A DNA stretch of 64,000 bases, taken from Chryseolinea lacunae. GTDB taxonomy: Bacteria; Bacteroidota; Bacteroidia; Cytophagales; Cyclobacteriaceae. The position numbers and the translations under genes were made by a program. The notes below the pieces were generated by a model. That model was not told where the DNA came from, did not search any database, and saw only the letters and a list, made by a program, of their open reading frames with translations. Below, piece after piece: positions 32,725 through 40,823 of the stretch. Position 1 is the stretch's first letter. Every line of letters begins with the position of its first letter. The DNA lies in the NCBI RefSeq assembly GCF_016735595.1, contig NZ_JAERRB010000003.1, positions 671,401 through 735,400 of the forward strand, written 5' to 3'.

Positions 32725-35640
32725 CTATTGCTTCAAAGCATTCCAAAGAATCTCTACCGGATGCAATGCCTTCCGGCCGGTGCCATCTTTGATCTGGTGC
32801 CGGCAGCTTGTGCCGGGCGCGGTGATGACCACCGTTTCGGGTTGCTTGCGTACCGTGGGGAAAAGCACCAGCTCGCCGATCTGCATCGAGAGATCATAGT
32901 GCTCTTTTTCGTAGCCAAACGAACCCGCCATGCCACAGCATCCCGCAGCAATGAGGTGCACTTCGTTTTTGCCCAGCGCCGTAAGAATTTTTTTCACGGG
33001 CGTCATCGACGACAATGCTTTCTGTTGACAGTGGCCATGCATCTTGATGAGCAACCGTTGTTCTTTGAAAGCGTTTGGATCGATTCGACCGGCGTCCAGT
33101 TCTTTTGCTAAAAATTCTTCGATCATGTAGGTGTGCGCCGCGATCTTATAGGCTGATGCTTTCTCATCGCCGCGAAGCAAGTCGGGATACTCATCTTTAA
33201 ATGTGAGTATGGCCGAAGGTTCCACGCCGATGAGGGGCGTTTCGTCGGTGATCACGTCTTTGAACAAAGCCACGTTCTTGCGGGCAAGATCACGTGCCTG
33301 TTCCAGCAATCCCTTCGACAGGAAACTGCGACCGGAATCGTGATGGGCGAGAAAACGAATTTCATAACCCAGCTTGTCGAGCAACTTCACCGTGGTGATG
33401 CCGATTTCGGCTTCGTTATAGTTGAGCAACTCGTCAATGAAAAGATAAACAGTTTTCACGGGTGTGGTCACCGTGGGCTTGAATTTGGTGGTGAACCATT
33501 TGCGCCAGCTCACGGCCGAGAGGTGCGGCATGCTTCGGCCATGTGCAAAACCGATAACCGATTTCGCGAGGTTGCCCACCGCCTTAGAACCAAACACCAT
33601 GCGATAGCCCCACGGCATCAGCGACGCCAGCTTCATGCCCATGGAAAAATTTCCGATCAATCGCGTACGGAACGGAACGCCTTTCTCTTTATAATATTGA
33701 TACTGCCACTCCTGCTTCAGCTTGCCCATATCCACATTCGACGGGCACTCCGACTTGCAGCCCTTGCAACTGAGGCAGAGGTCCATCACGTCTTTGATTT
33801 CGTCTTGTGCAAACGGGTTCACTTTGTCGGTGCGCGTAATCATCTCGCGCAAAATGTTTGCGCGCGCACGTGTGGTGTCTTTCTCTTTGCGCGTGGCCAT
33901 GTAGCTGGGGCACATGGTGCCGCCGCTCAGTTCGGTCTTGCGGCAATCGCCCGAGCCGTTGCATTGTTCGGCCGTGCGCAAAATGCCGAGTGTGGAAGAG
34001 AAATCGAGAATGGTATCGAACTCTTTGGTGACCTGGCCTCCTTCATAGCGAAGAAATGTATCCATGGGAGGCGTGTCCACAATCTTGCCCGGATTAAAAA
34101 TCAGTTCCGGGTCCCACGTGCGCTTCAGGTCTTTGATGAGCTTGTAGTTGTGCTCGCCGATCATGAGCGGAATAAATTCGCCGCGCAACCTTCCGTCGCC
34201 GTGTTCGCCCGAGAGTGAGCCTTTGTATTTTTTTACCAGCGCGGCAATGTCTTCGGCAATGGTGCGGAACAATTTCACACCTTCCACTTTCTTCAAGTCG
34301 ATGATGGGGCGCAAGTGCAGTTCGCCGGAGCCAGCGTGAGCATAGTGAACACTGTAGAGTCCGTGCTTCTTCAGGATCTCGCCCACTTCGGCAATGTAGG
34401 CGGGAAGATCCTGCACATCCACGGCCGTGTCTTCAATGACGGGAACAGGTTTGTCGTCTCCGGGAATGTTGGACAGCAAGCCGAGACCTGCTTTGCGCAG
34501 GTTCCATACTTTCTTGATGTCGTCGCCACTCACAATGGGATAGGAATATCCAAGCCCCTGCTTTTTCAAATCGGCGATCAATGCATGCGCATCGGCATCC
34601 ACAGCAGCTTCGCTATGACGCGTAATTTCCGCCACCAGAATGGCCTGGGGATCGCCTTCAATAAAGAAGCGGTTCTCGGCCTGGCCACGATTTCGCTTCG
34701 TGGCTTCAAACACATAATGGTCCATCAACTCTACTGCCGACGGTTTGTGATTCAAGGCTACCAGGTTTGCGCGCAGCGATTCGTCGATGCTCACGCAGTG
34801 AATGCACACCAGTTTTTTGTAGGGCGGATCGAGTGGCGTAAGTTTTATTTTTGCCGTGGTCACAAAAGCAAGCGTGCCTTCAGAACCCGCAATGAGACTG
34901 CTGAAGTTGAAGGGTACGCCGTCGCCACGGAAGGGCTGCATGCGGGCCAGCATGTCGATGGCATAGCCCGTGTTGCGCCGCTCGATGGAATGTTTGGGAA
35001 ATTCTTTTTCTATCTCACGCACGTTGCCTTCGTCAGACAACATGGTTTGAATGTGGTTGTAAAGTTTATTTTCTAACGATGCACCTTGAGTTTTGGCGGC
35101 GAAGTCGTTTTTGCTGAGCGGGCCAAACCAGGCTTTGCTGCCGTCAGACAGCAGGGCATTTACTTCCAGCAAGTGCTCGCGTGTGCTGCCAAACACCACG
35201 GAGTTTGAGCCACATGAGTTGTTGCCGATCATGCCGCCGATCATGGCGCGGTTGGCCGTGGACGTTTCGGGTGCAAAGAAAAAGCCGTATGACTTCAGGT
35301 GTTGATTCAGGTCGTCGCGAACGATGCCGGGTTGCACCAGCGCCCAACCTTCTTCTTTGTTGATCTCGAGAATCTTGTTGAAGTGCTTCGACACGTCCAC
35401 CACAATGCCGGCGCCCACCACCTGGCCGGCCAGCGATGTGCCGGCGGTGCGGGGAATGATGGAGGTTTTGTTTTCGCGGGCAAAGCGGATCAGCTTCACC
35501 AGGTCTTCTTCCGACTTCGGGATGGCTACCGCCAGGGGCATCTCGCGATAGGCCGATGCGTCGGTGGCATATAGTTTCCGGGTCGTTTCATCGGTAAAGA
35601 ATTCTCCTTCCAGCGCTTGCTTGAGACTATTCAGATTCAT
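32725..35640 (-). CDS. FAD-linked oxidase / Fe-S protein, D-lactate-dehydrogenase (Dld/GlcD-GlpC fusion) type
   Basis: 971 residues. Residues about 1-460 are a GlcD-type FAD-binding oxidase (IPRTAGTSLAGQVVGAGIVV, IGNNSCGSNSVVFGSTREHL, YAHAGSGELHLRP, LSGEHGDGRLRGEFI). Residues about 560-640 hold a 4Fe-4S pattern, CLSCKGCKSECPSNVDMGKL. The last 250 residues have the CCG-type cysteine regions (KMHGHCQQKALSS, IAAGCCGMAGSFGYEKEHYD). This is the fused form that oxidises D-2-hydroxyacids such as D-lactate to keto acids and passes electrons to the quinone pool. It stands alone, with its promoter presumably in 35641-35778. Confidence 0.9.
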   Translation of the reverse strand: MNLNSLKQALEGEFFTDETTRKLYATDASAYREMPLAVAIPKSEEDLVKLIRFARENKTSIIPRTAGTSLAGQVVGAGIVVDVSKHFNKILEINKEEGWALVQPGIVRDDLNQHLKSYGFFFAPETSTANRAMIGGMIGNNSCGSNSVVFGSTREHLLEVNALLSDGSKAWFGPLSKNDFAAKTQGASLENKLYNHIQTMLSDEGNVREIEKEFPKHSIERRNTGYAIDMLARMQPFRGDGVPFNFSSLIAGSEGTLAFVTTAKIKLTPLDPPYKKLVCIHCVSIDESLRANLVALNHKPSAVELMDHYVFEATKRNRGQAENRFFIEGDPQAILVAEITRHSEAAVDADAHALIADLKKQGLGYSYPIVSGDDIKKVWNLRKAGLGLLSNIPGDDKPVPVIEDTAVDVQDLPAYIAEVGEILKKHGLYSVHYAHAGSGELHLRPIIDLKKVEGVKLFRTIAEDIAALVKKYKGSLSGEHGDGRLRGEFIPLMIGEHNYKLIKDLKRTWDPELIFNPGKIVDTPPMDTFLRYEGGQVTKEFDTILDFSSTLGILRTAEQCNGSGDCRKTELSGGTMCPSYMATRKEKDTTRARANILREMITRTDKVNPFAQDEIKDVMDLCLSCKGCKSECPSNVDMGKLKQEWQYQYYKEKGVPFRTRLIGNFSMGMKLASLMPWGYRMVFGSKAVGNLAKSVIGFAHGRSMPHLSAVSWRKWFTTKFKPTVTTPVKTVYLFIDELLNYNEAEIGITTVKLLDKLGYEIRFLAHHDSGRSFLSKGLLEQARDLARKNVALFKDVITDETPLIGVEPSAILTFKDEYPDLLRGDEKASAYKIAAHTYMIEEFLAKELDAGRIDPNAFKEQRLLIKMHGHCQQKALSSMTPVKKILTALGKNEVHLIAAGCCGMAGSFGYEKEHYDLSMQIGELVLFPTVRKQPETVVITAPGTSCRHQIKDGTGRKALHPVEILWNALKQ

Positions 35641-35778
35641 GGTGTCAAAACTAATTTATTACACCCGAAGTAGCAACGCACCGCGCAGCGTATAACATCG
35701 TCCGACGGAGCGTTAGCCTCTATATCTACACTCATCGTCTATCCCAAACCTTACAGTCATTCGGGTAGACAAATGATC

Positions 35779-37371
35779 TTATCGTTTCTCGGCCAGCAGC
35801 ATCATGTTGGTGACCGGATACGGCAACGGTTGTAGTTGCCCGCCGGCTTCAGCAAACAACGTTACTTTGCCTTCGAAGCGGTTTTTCACAATCCAGTCGT
35901 TTGTGTAGGCCGCCGATTCGGGCAACACGGCAAAGCCCGCATCTTCCAGGTGTTGTTTCCATTCCGAGAAGCTCCAGAACGTGAAGGTTTCGTGCATCTC
36001 GCTTTCCCAGTTGTCGTTGTAATCTTTGCGGCTCATAAACTCGCAGGCGTCGCTCAGTTTGAGCGCGACAAACGATTCGCCATTCTTTTCGTGAAGGGCA
36101 TACGACAAGGCATAGCCTTCCTTCTTGCGAAAGTCGCGCGCGAAGCGTAGAAACTTTGCATACGTAGACAACCCTTTCAGGTAGGTGGCCAGGCTTTCGC
36201 GATCGGCAAACGATTTGTCAAAGTCATCGTTGCGGCCATCGGTTTGGTTCAGGCTCATCCACACGGTTTCGTTTTTGCTTTCGGGGCCCACCACATCGCG
36301 GTTCACCCAGATGCCGCCGGGTGCCAGTTCCTGAAAACGGTTTTCAATGAACTGCAGAAGCTCCTGCCGTCCGCCATACGATTCAATTTCGTGGGTTAAG
36401 GATGAGGTGTGAATGGTGTTCATCGAACTACGATCGAACACGAGGCCCGTCACGGCATTGCGCTGCGAAAAGAACACGAAGGGATTGGCAAACTCGCCGT
36501 TGTGTTTTCGCTGTTGACAAATGTCGAACAGGTGTCGTGCCACTTCAATGCCATAGAAGTCTGACTCGCGAAACCGTTCGTCGCCACAAGCCAGCTTTAT
36601 CCACGAGCCCACCGCGCAGCCAATGTCGCCGATGCGACCCTTGCGGATGTGTGGAGCCGTGTCCTGATATTTCAACAAGGCAATTTCATCCATCTGCCGC
36701 ACATAGGTGTTGTAGTCGCGCGTGGTGGTGATGTCGCCGTCGTCGCTAATCATTTTGTCGCGGAACAGCAACTTCACCTTGTCGCCCAGCCGGTATTTTT
36801 TCCAGAGGTCGAACGACGACGGGTGCATGTGCTTCTTCACATTCTCGTTTGTTTCCCAACGCCCTTCTCCGGCAATCCACTCCACCACATCCCAGGGCAT
36901 GGCGCTGGTGTGTTTCCAGGTGGTGCGATCTTCCAACTCGGCGGGCAGGATGCGGAAACCCTGGTGCTCATACAATTCAAGCACGGGTGTCGAACACATC
37001 ACAACGGTGTTGGCAGGCGTGAGGTCGAACATGCCTTCACTTTCGTGATGAATGCGTTTCAGGGTGTAGCTGCCAAAGCTTTGCAGGTTCCCCACATCGT
37101 CCACACCATAGATGAACGTGGGAATGCCCAGCGTTCGGCCAAATTCCTGAATAGCCATCGCCCGGATGTAGAACGGCAGCGGGTTTCGCCGCGTGTTGCT
37201 GTGGTTGGCCGATGTCACTGCGAAGATGATGGCCGACAGCTTCCGGTTGTTTCCCAGCGGAAGACCCTGAATGTCGGGTGCCCGACCCAATCCATCGGCG
37301 GCCAGGTTTTTAATGTAGTCAAACTGAAAATGCGTGAGCAGTTGATGCCGTCCGGGGAAGAGAAGATACAT
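35779..37371 (-). CDS. Fusion of degenerate NMN-adenylyltransferase-like domain with SAM methyltransferase
   Basis: 530 residues, last gene of the NAD operon. Residues 1-180 look like NadM-type adenylyltransferase: FPGRHQLLTHFQFDYI aligns with the GRFQPFHxGH loop, and SANHSNTRRNPLPFYIRAMA aligns with the GSAQESHTxxNPFTxxER block. In the catalytic loop the two His are replaced (Thr13 and Gln16 by my alignment), so NMN transfer may be lost. Residues about 245-420 form a Rossmann methyltransferase with GDIGCAVGSWIKLACGDERF and DFYGIEVARHLFDI. One base separates it from the ADP-ribosylglycohydrolase gene. The function of the fusion is unknown to me; a role in modifying or recognising NAD or RNA is only a guess. 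Confidence 0.72.
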   Translation of the reverse strand: MYLLFPGRHQLLTHFQFDYIKNLAADGLGRAPDIQGLPLGNNRKLSAIIFAVTSANHSNTRRNPLPFYIRAMAIQEFGRTLGIPTFIYGVDDVGNLQSFGSYTLKRIHHESEGMFDLTPANTVVMCSTPVLELYEHQGFRILPAELEDRTTWKHTSAMPWDVVEWIAGEGRWETNENVKKHMHPSSFDLWKKYRLGDKVKLLFRDKMISDDGDITTTRDYNTYVRQMDEIALLKYQDTAPHIRKGRIGDIGCAVGSWIKLACGDERFRESDFYGIEVARHLFDICQQRKHNGEFANPFVFFSQRNAVTGLVFDRSSMNTIHTSSLTHEIESYGGRQELLQFIENRFQELAPGGIWVNRDVVGPESKNETVWMSLNQTDGRNDDFDKSFADRESLATYLKGLSTYAKFLRFARDFRKKEGYALSYALHEKNGESFVALKLSDACEFMSRKDYNDNWESEMHETFTFWSFSEWKQHLEDAGFAVLPESAAYTNDWIVKNRFEGKVTLFAEAGGQLQPLPYPVTNMMLLAEKR

Positions 37372-37372
37372 G

Positions 37373-38341
37373 CTATGAATTTGGATGTAATATCCTCTTC
37401 TTCACGGAATCTGTAAAATTTTTAGAGAGGTTTGTGATGTCCTCTTGCCGCGCCAGCACACGGATCCATTCGGCGGGAATGTTTTCTTCGCCATAATACA
37501 GACCGGCAAGCGCGCCCGTAACACAGCCTGTGGTGTCGGTGTCTCCTCCCAGGTTAACCGCTTTGAGAACGGCATCCTTGAAATTGTCGGTGGTCAGAAA
37601 ACACCAGAGGCTTGCTTCGAGGGTGTGCATAACATAACCTTGCGAACCAATGGAATCTTCTGAAGCGTGAAGAATACGCTTGTCCAGGATGCGACCAAAC
37701 CGTTGCATCTCTCCCGCGTTGAAGCCTTCGCGCATGCAGTAGGCGTTCACGTCATCGATAGCCTCGTGAAAGGCGACAAATTTTTCCTTGCCTTCAAATA
37801 GTGCTGCAACGAAACGCGAATAGATAACACAGCTGAACACAGACCGGAAATGTGCATGGGTGATCGACGACACTTCGTTTATACGCGAGTGCAATGATGC
37901 TATGTCGAGGTCGGCAAAATACAGAGCCGCAGGGGCGATGCGCATAAGTGACCCGTTGCCATTGGAATCCTCGTCAACCTCACCCGAAAACCGCGGGTCT
38001 TCTCCCCTTTGAATTCGTTCAATGGCCAGACGTGTGGTGCCGCCGATGTCGAACAATTGATGGTGCGCACCCCAATAGCCCTGCTTGAACCACGCCAGAA
38101 ATTTTTGGCCAACATCGTTCAGCTGATAACCGTCGCATAGTGATTCTGCCAGGCAAAACGAAAGTGAGCTGTCATCCGACCATGTGCCGGGCGGCTGATT
38201 CCATACTTTATATCCTATCATGGTAGTTACGGGAAAGGCCAGAAGTTGCGCGCGAGATGAAAACTCAACCGGCACACCCAGTGCATCGCCAACGGCAAGA
38301 CCTAGAAAACAACTTTTAATTTTATCAAATGCGTATGTCAT
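37373..38341 (-). CDS. ADP-ribosylglycohydrolase family protein (DraG/ARH-like)
   Basis: 322 residues. Family blocks are seen in order: FLGLAVGDALGVPVEFSSRA, GTWSDDSSLSFCLAESL (first metal-binding acidic group) and NLGGDTDTTGCVTGALAG (second group). Both Mg/Mn-binding clusters are intact, so an active hydrolase of ADP-ribosyl bonds or of related ribosides is expected. It sits in an operon of NAD-salvage genes (16 bases after the NAD-kinase-like gene). That suggests it frees ADP-ribose from modified protein, nucleic acid or metabolite so that NadM-Nudix can use it. Confidence 0.9.
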   Translation of the reverse strand: MTYAFDKIKSCFLGLAVGDALGVPVEFSSRAQLLAFPVTTMIGYKVWNQPPGTWSDDSSLSFCLAESLCDGYQLNDVGQKFLAWFKQGYWGAHHQLFDIGGTTRLAIERIQRGEDPRFSGEVDEDSNGNGSLMRIAPAALYFADLDIASLHSRINEVSSITHAHFRSVFSCVIYSRFVAALFEGKEKFVAFHEAIDDVNAYCMREGFNAGEMQRFGRILDKRILHASEDSIGSQGYVMHTLEASLWCFLTTDNFKDAVLKAVNLGGDTDTTGCVTGALAGLYYGEENIPAEWIRVLARQEDITNLSKNFTDSVKKRILHPNS

Positions 38342-38357
38342 ACCAGTAAGTCAATAT

Positions 38358-39290
38358 TTATTTAATTCCCCGAACAAGACGGGCCTTGTGTTTTGCCAAT
38401 CCAATCTCCACCGTAGTGCCGGCGTTGAAGGCGAGAAAGTCGGCTTCAACACCGTCGCTGAAAATGATTCCGTTCGAAGGCATGTGCGACTCAATCACAA
38501 GTCGCTCCACACCGGCAATAAATCCTCCCGACACAGTAGTTTGTGAATGTTTGCTTTGAAACGGCTCGCGCACCACAAACGCCAGCGTGTCGTCATCCCA
38601 ATTCATCTTAAAGTTGCCCGAAGCACTCGCCGAATGAAACGTTTTCTGCACGCCATAGGTCATGTTGAAAACCGAACTGAGCCATCCCGTCGATCCCGCA
38701 CCCGTCGAAACAATGAGCCCGCTGGAGCTTTGATTTTCGGAATGGTCATGATACGATATGCGATAGCGCGCCGAGGTGTGCGACGAGGGCCCGATGAACA
38801 GATCGTTGAAGGCCAGCAGATGCTGACCTTCGTTTGTCTTTGCCTCGGCCATGGTCACCTGACTAATTTTCGCCGTGTTGTTGGAGAGTGCGATCAATCC
38901 CCTTTCGAAATTCTGAACAGTGTAGGGCAGAAGTATGCCGTCGTTGCGTACGGTGTCGGGATTTACGGCAAGTATGGGAAGCTCTCCCGCATACTTCGCC
39001 ACGTTGGCCACCAACCCATCCTGCCCCACTACCACAACCACATCTTTGTCGCTGAAGAGAAAATTGGGAAGGAACTTGCGTTCGATCACTTTCATTTTTC
39101 CGTAGCGGCCTGCCACCTGTGTCACCTTGCCGAGCGAGCGGTGAAAGACTTCGTGTTCTTCTTCATACGTTTCAAAATCGCCGCCGGCATGTTCGATATA
39201 AAACTTAGCCTGTGCTTTGGTGTTGAAGCGTTCAATGAGATGTTCGAGCCGGGTTTGGCTCACCACAACCCGTATATGTTCAAAGTCCAT
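38358..39290 (-). CDS. NAD-kinase-like protein with altered GGDGT loop
   Basis: 310 residues. The fold is that of NAD kinases: a nucleotide loop at VVVVVGQDGLVANVAKY (about residues 83-100), the NE/D block as AFNDLFIGPSSHTSARYRIS, and the Gly-rich ISTGAGSTGWLSS motif (here VSTGAGSTGWLSS). However, the invariant GGDGT is GQDGL, with Gly to Gln and Thr to Leu. The catalytic Asp remains. It may still phosphorylate NAD or a related molecule, or act as a sensor. It is co-transcribed with an SPFH protein and an ADP-ribosylglycohydrolase. A housekeeping NAD kinase would be expected elsewhere in the genome. Confidence 0.75.
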   Translation of the reverse strand: MDFEHIRVVVSQTRLEHLIERFNTKAQAKFYIEHAGGDFETYEEEHEVFHRSLGKVTQVAGRYGKMKVIERKFLPNFLFSDKDVVVVVGQDGLVANVAKYAGELPILAVNPDTVRNDGILLPYTVQNFERGLIALSNNTAKISQVTMAEAKTNEGQHLLAFNDLFIGPSSHTSARYRISYHDHSENQSSSGLIVSTGAGSTGWLSSVFNMTYGVQKTFHSASASGNFKMNWDDDTLAFVVREPFQSKHSQTTVSGGFIAGVERLVIESHMPSNGIIFSDGVEADFLAFNAGTTVEIGLAKHKARLVRGIK

Positions 39291-39323
39291 GACTGTTGTT
39301 TTTAAAGTGTTGGTAACCGATTT

Positions 39324-40346
39324 TTATTTTCTCGGTTTTTCATTCTTGATGAGTGAGTCGAGCAGATCGGGCGTAATGTTCAGCGTGCCGATCTTACTTG
39401 CGTTCTCTGCCAGTTCGCGGAAAGCAAAGCCGATGTTGTCGCCTGCAGAAATGGCGTCGCCTTTCAAAGCCATCAGCAATTTCCAGTCGAGTTCTTTATA
39501 GGGCGTCAATGTTTTTTCAAGCATGTAGCCTTTGGCATCGGCCAGTGTGCGGTCGTTTTCGCTTTGCAGTTGCACGAGCTTCGTCTTTTGTTCTTCCACC
39601 GAGAGATCGGCGTCCATTTTCATTTCGCGCAGTGTTCGTGCTTTCTCGGCGTCCACCAGTTTGATGTCCCATTGCTTTTCGTTGATCTGCTTTTGTTTTT
39701 CCTGAACGGCAATCTCGGTGTTCAATTCGCTCTCACGAATTTTGCGCTCCTGCTCCACGGCAAAGTTGCGTCGTTCATAGATGGCCTGGTCGGCGTCGCG
39801 TTGCAACGACTCGCGTGTTTCGGTTTCCAATGCCTTCGCCATCTCTGGCGTGGGGCGGATGGCCAGCACATCCACACTCAGAATGCCGACTCCGAGAATC
39901 TTCACCGCGTTCGAATTTTTGAGGCCGTCTTCAATGCGCTCGCTGATGGCCTTCGCACTGCGCAACGTTTCTTTCAGCGTGAGCCCCTGGATGAACGACG
40001 ATGTTGACGTCTGCGCTTCGTTGTTGAGGCGTTGGTTGAGCTTTTCAAAATTGCTCTCGTCAATTTTTCGATCGTTGGCCAACGTAAAGTCCAGCAACTC
40101 GGCCAATTGTTTCGGATCTTCTATGGCGTAGGTAATCTGTCCTTGAATGGTGATCTTCTGAAAATCCTTGGTGGTTTCGTTGAAGATAAACTGGATGTCT
40201 TTGCTGCCCAATGGAACGGCTGTGATCGATGTGGTGGGGCTGTAGTAGAAGAAGGACAAACCTCTGCCTTCACGTTTCACTTGCCCTGAGGCGTACTGGA
40301 TGACGTAGGTCATCGCGTCGAACTTAATGAAATTAATGCCAAACAT
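39324..40346 (-). CDS. SPFH/band-7 domain protein in NAD operon
   Basis: 340 residues. SPFH fold over about 5-170 (TYVIQYASGQVKREGRGLSF, PLGSKDIQFIFN, ITIQGQITYAIEDPKQL, NAVKILGVGILSVDVLAIRP), followed by a charged coiled coil (about 185-275, YERRNFAVEQERKIRESELN) and a helical tail. No clear N-terminal membrane segment, so membrane contact may be peripheral. SPFH proteins build ring-like membrane scaffolds. Finding one inside an NAD salvage operon is unusual and hints that the pathway enzymes are organised at the membrane, which is inference. Confidence 0.85.
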   Translation of the reverse strand: MFGINFIKFDAMTYVIQYASGQVKREGRGLSFFYYSPTTSITAVPLGSKDIQFIFNETTKDFQKITIQGQITYAIEDPKQLAELLDFTLANDRKIDESNFEKLNQRLNNEAQTSTSSFIQGLTLKETLRSAKAISERIEDGLKNSNAVKILGVGILSVDVLAIRPTPEMAKALETETRESLQRDADQAIYERRNFAVEQERKIRESELNTEIAVQEKQKQINEKQWDIKLVDAEKARTLREMKMDADLSVEEQKTKLVQLQSENDRTLADAKGYMLEKTLTPYKELDWKLLMALKGDAISAGDNIGFAFRELAENASKIGTLNITPDLLDSLIKNEKPRK

Positions 40347-40375
40347 AGTTTTATGATTTTAATATTTCGTTTCTA

Positions 40376-40810
40376 TCAGGGTTCTTCTGGTTCGGGATAC
40401 GCCTTCAGCAAACTACCGATGCGTGCCCAGTCGCTTGCCGGATCAAACCCTGCCTTGTCTTCCAGCAACACGTTGAAATAAAATTTCTCTTTATAATATC
40501 CATACGCGCCATTGCTCACTTCCGGGTTCTGGTTCACGTAGTCAAAGTGAATGTCGTGTGCCGCGAAGTGCTTCAGGTATATTTCGATCTCGTGTGGATA
40601 AGAGCATGTGTAAAGTATCCGCACAACATCTTTTCGCTTGCTCAGCAGCTGAAGCACCGGAATGGCGTCCGGATAAAACTCTGTCGACACTTCGGTGGCT
40701 GAGAAGTTTGGTTTCAGGATGGTGCCGTGTATGTCGATGGCCCAATACGTCTTGTCCCATTTTTTGGCCCAGGCTGTCCGGATACTGTTTTCGATGGCTG
40801 TTGTAATCAT
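40376..40810 (-). CDS. HAD-like hydrolase with DxHGT motif
   Basis: 144 residues. HAD motif I reads YWAIDIHGTILKP, so the nucleophile Asp is present but the second Asp (general acid/base) is replaced by His. Motif II may be LYTCSYPHEIEI (Thr/Ser after a strand) and motif IV VLLEDKAGFDPASDW. Size fits a small, capless HAD phosphatase. The product may still bind phosphate or act on a nucleotide. It is the third gene after the NrtR operators, 13 bases after nadV. Confidence 0.72.
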   Translation of the reverse strand: MITTAIENSIRTAWAKKWDKTYWAIDIHGTILKPNFSATEVSTEFYPDAIPVLQLLSKRKDVVRILYTCSYPHEIEIYLKHFAAHDIHFDYVNQNPEVSNGAYGYYKEKFYFNVLLEDKAGFDPASDWARIGSLLKAYPEPEEP

Positions 40811-40823
40811 GCGTATACTTTAA

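Noticed and set aside
33340-34218. Plus-strand open frame of 292 codons
   Set aside because: Opposite the FAD/Fe-S gene, whose domains are intact; no domain on this strand.
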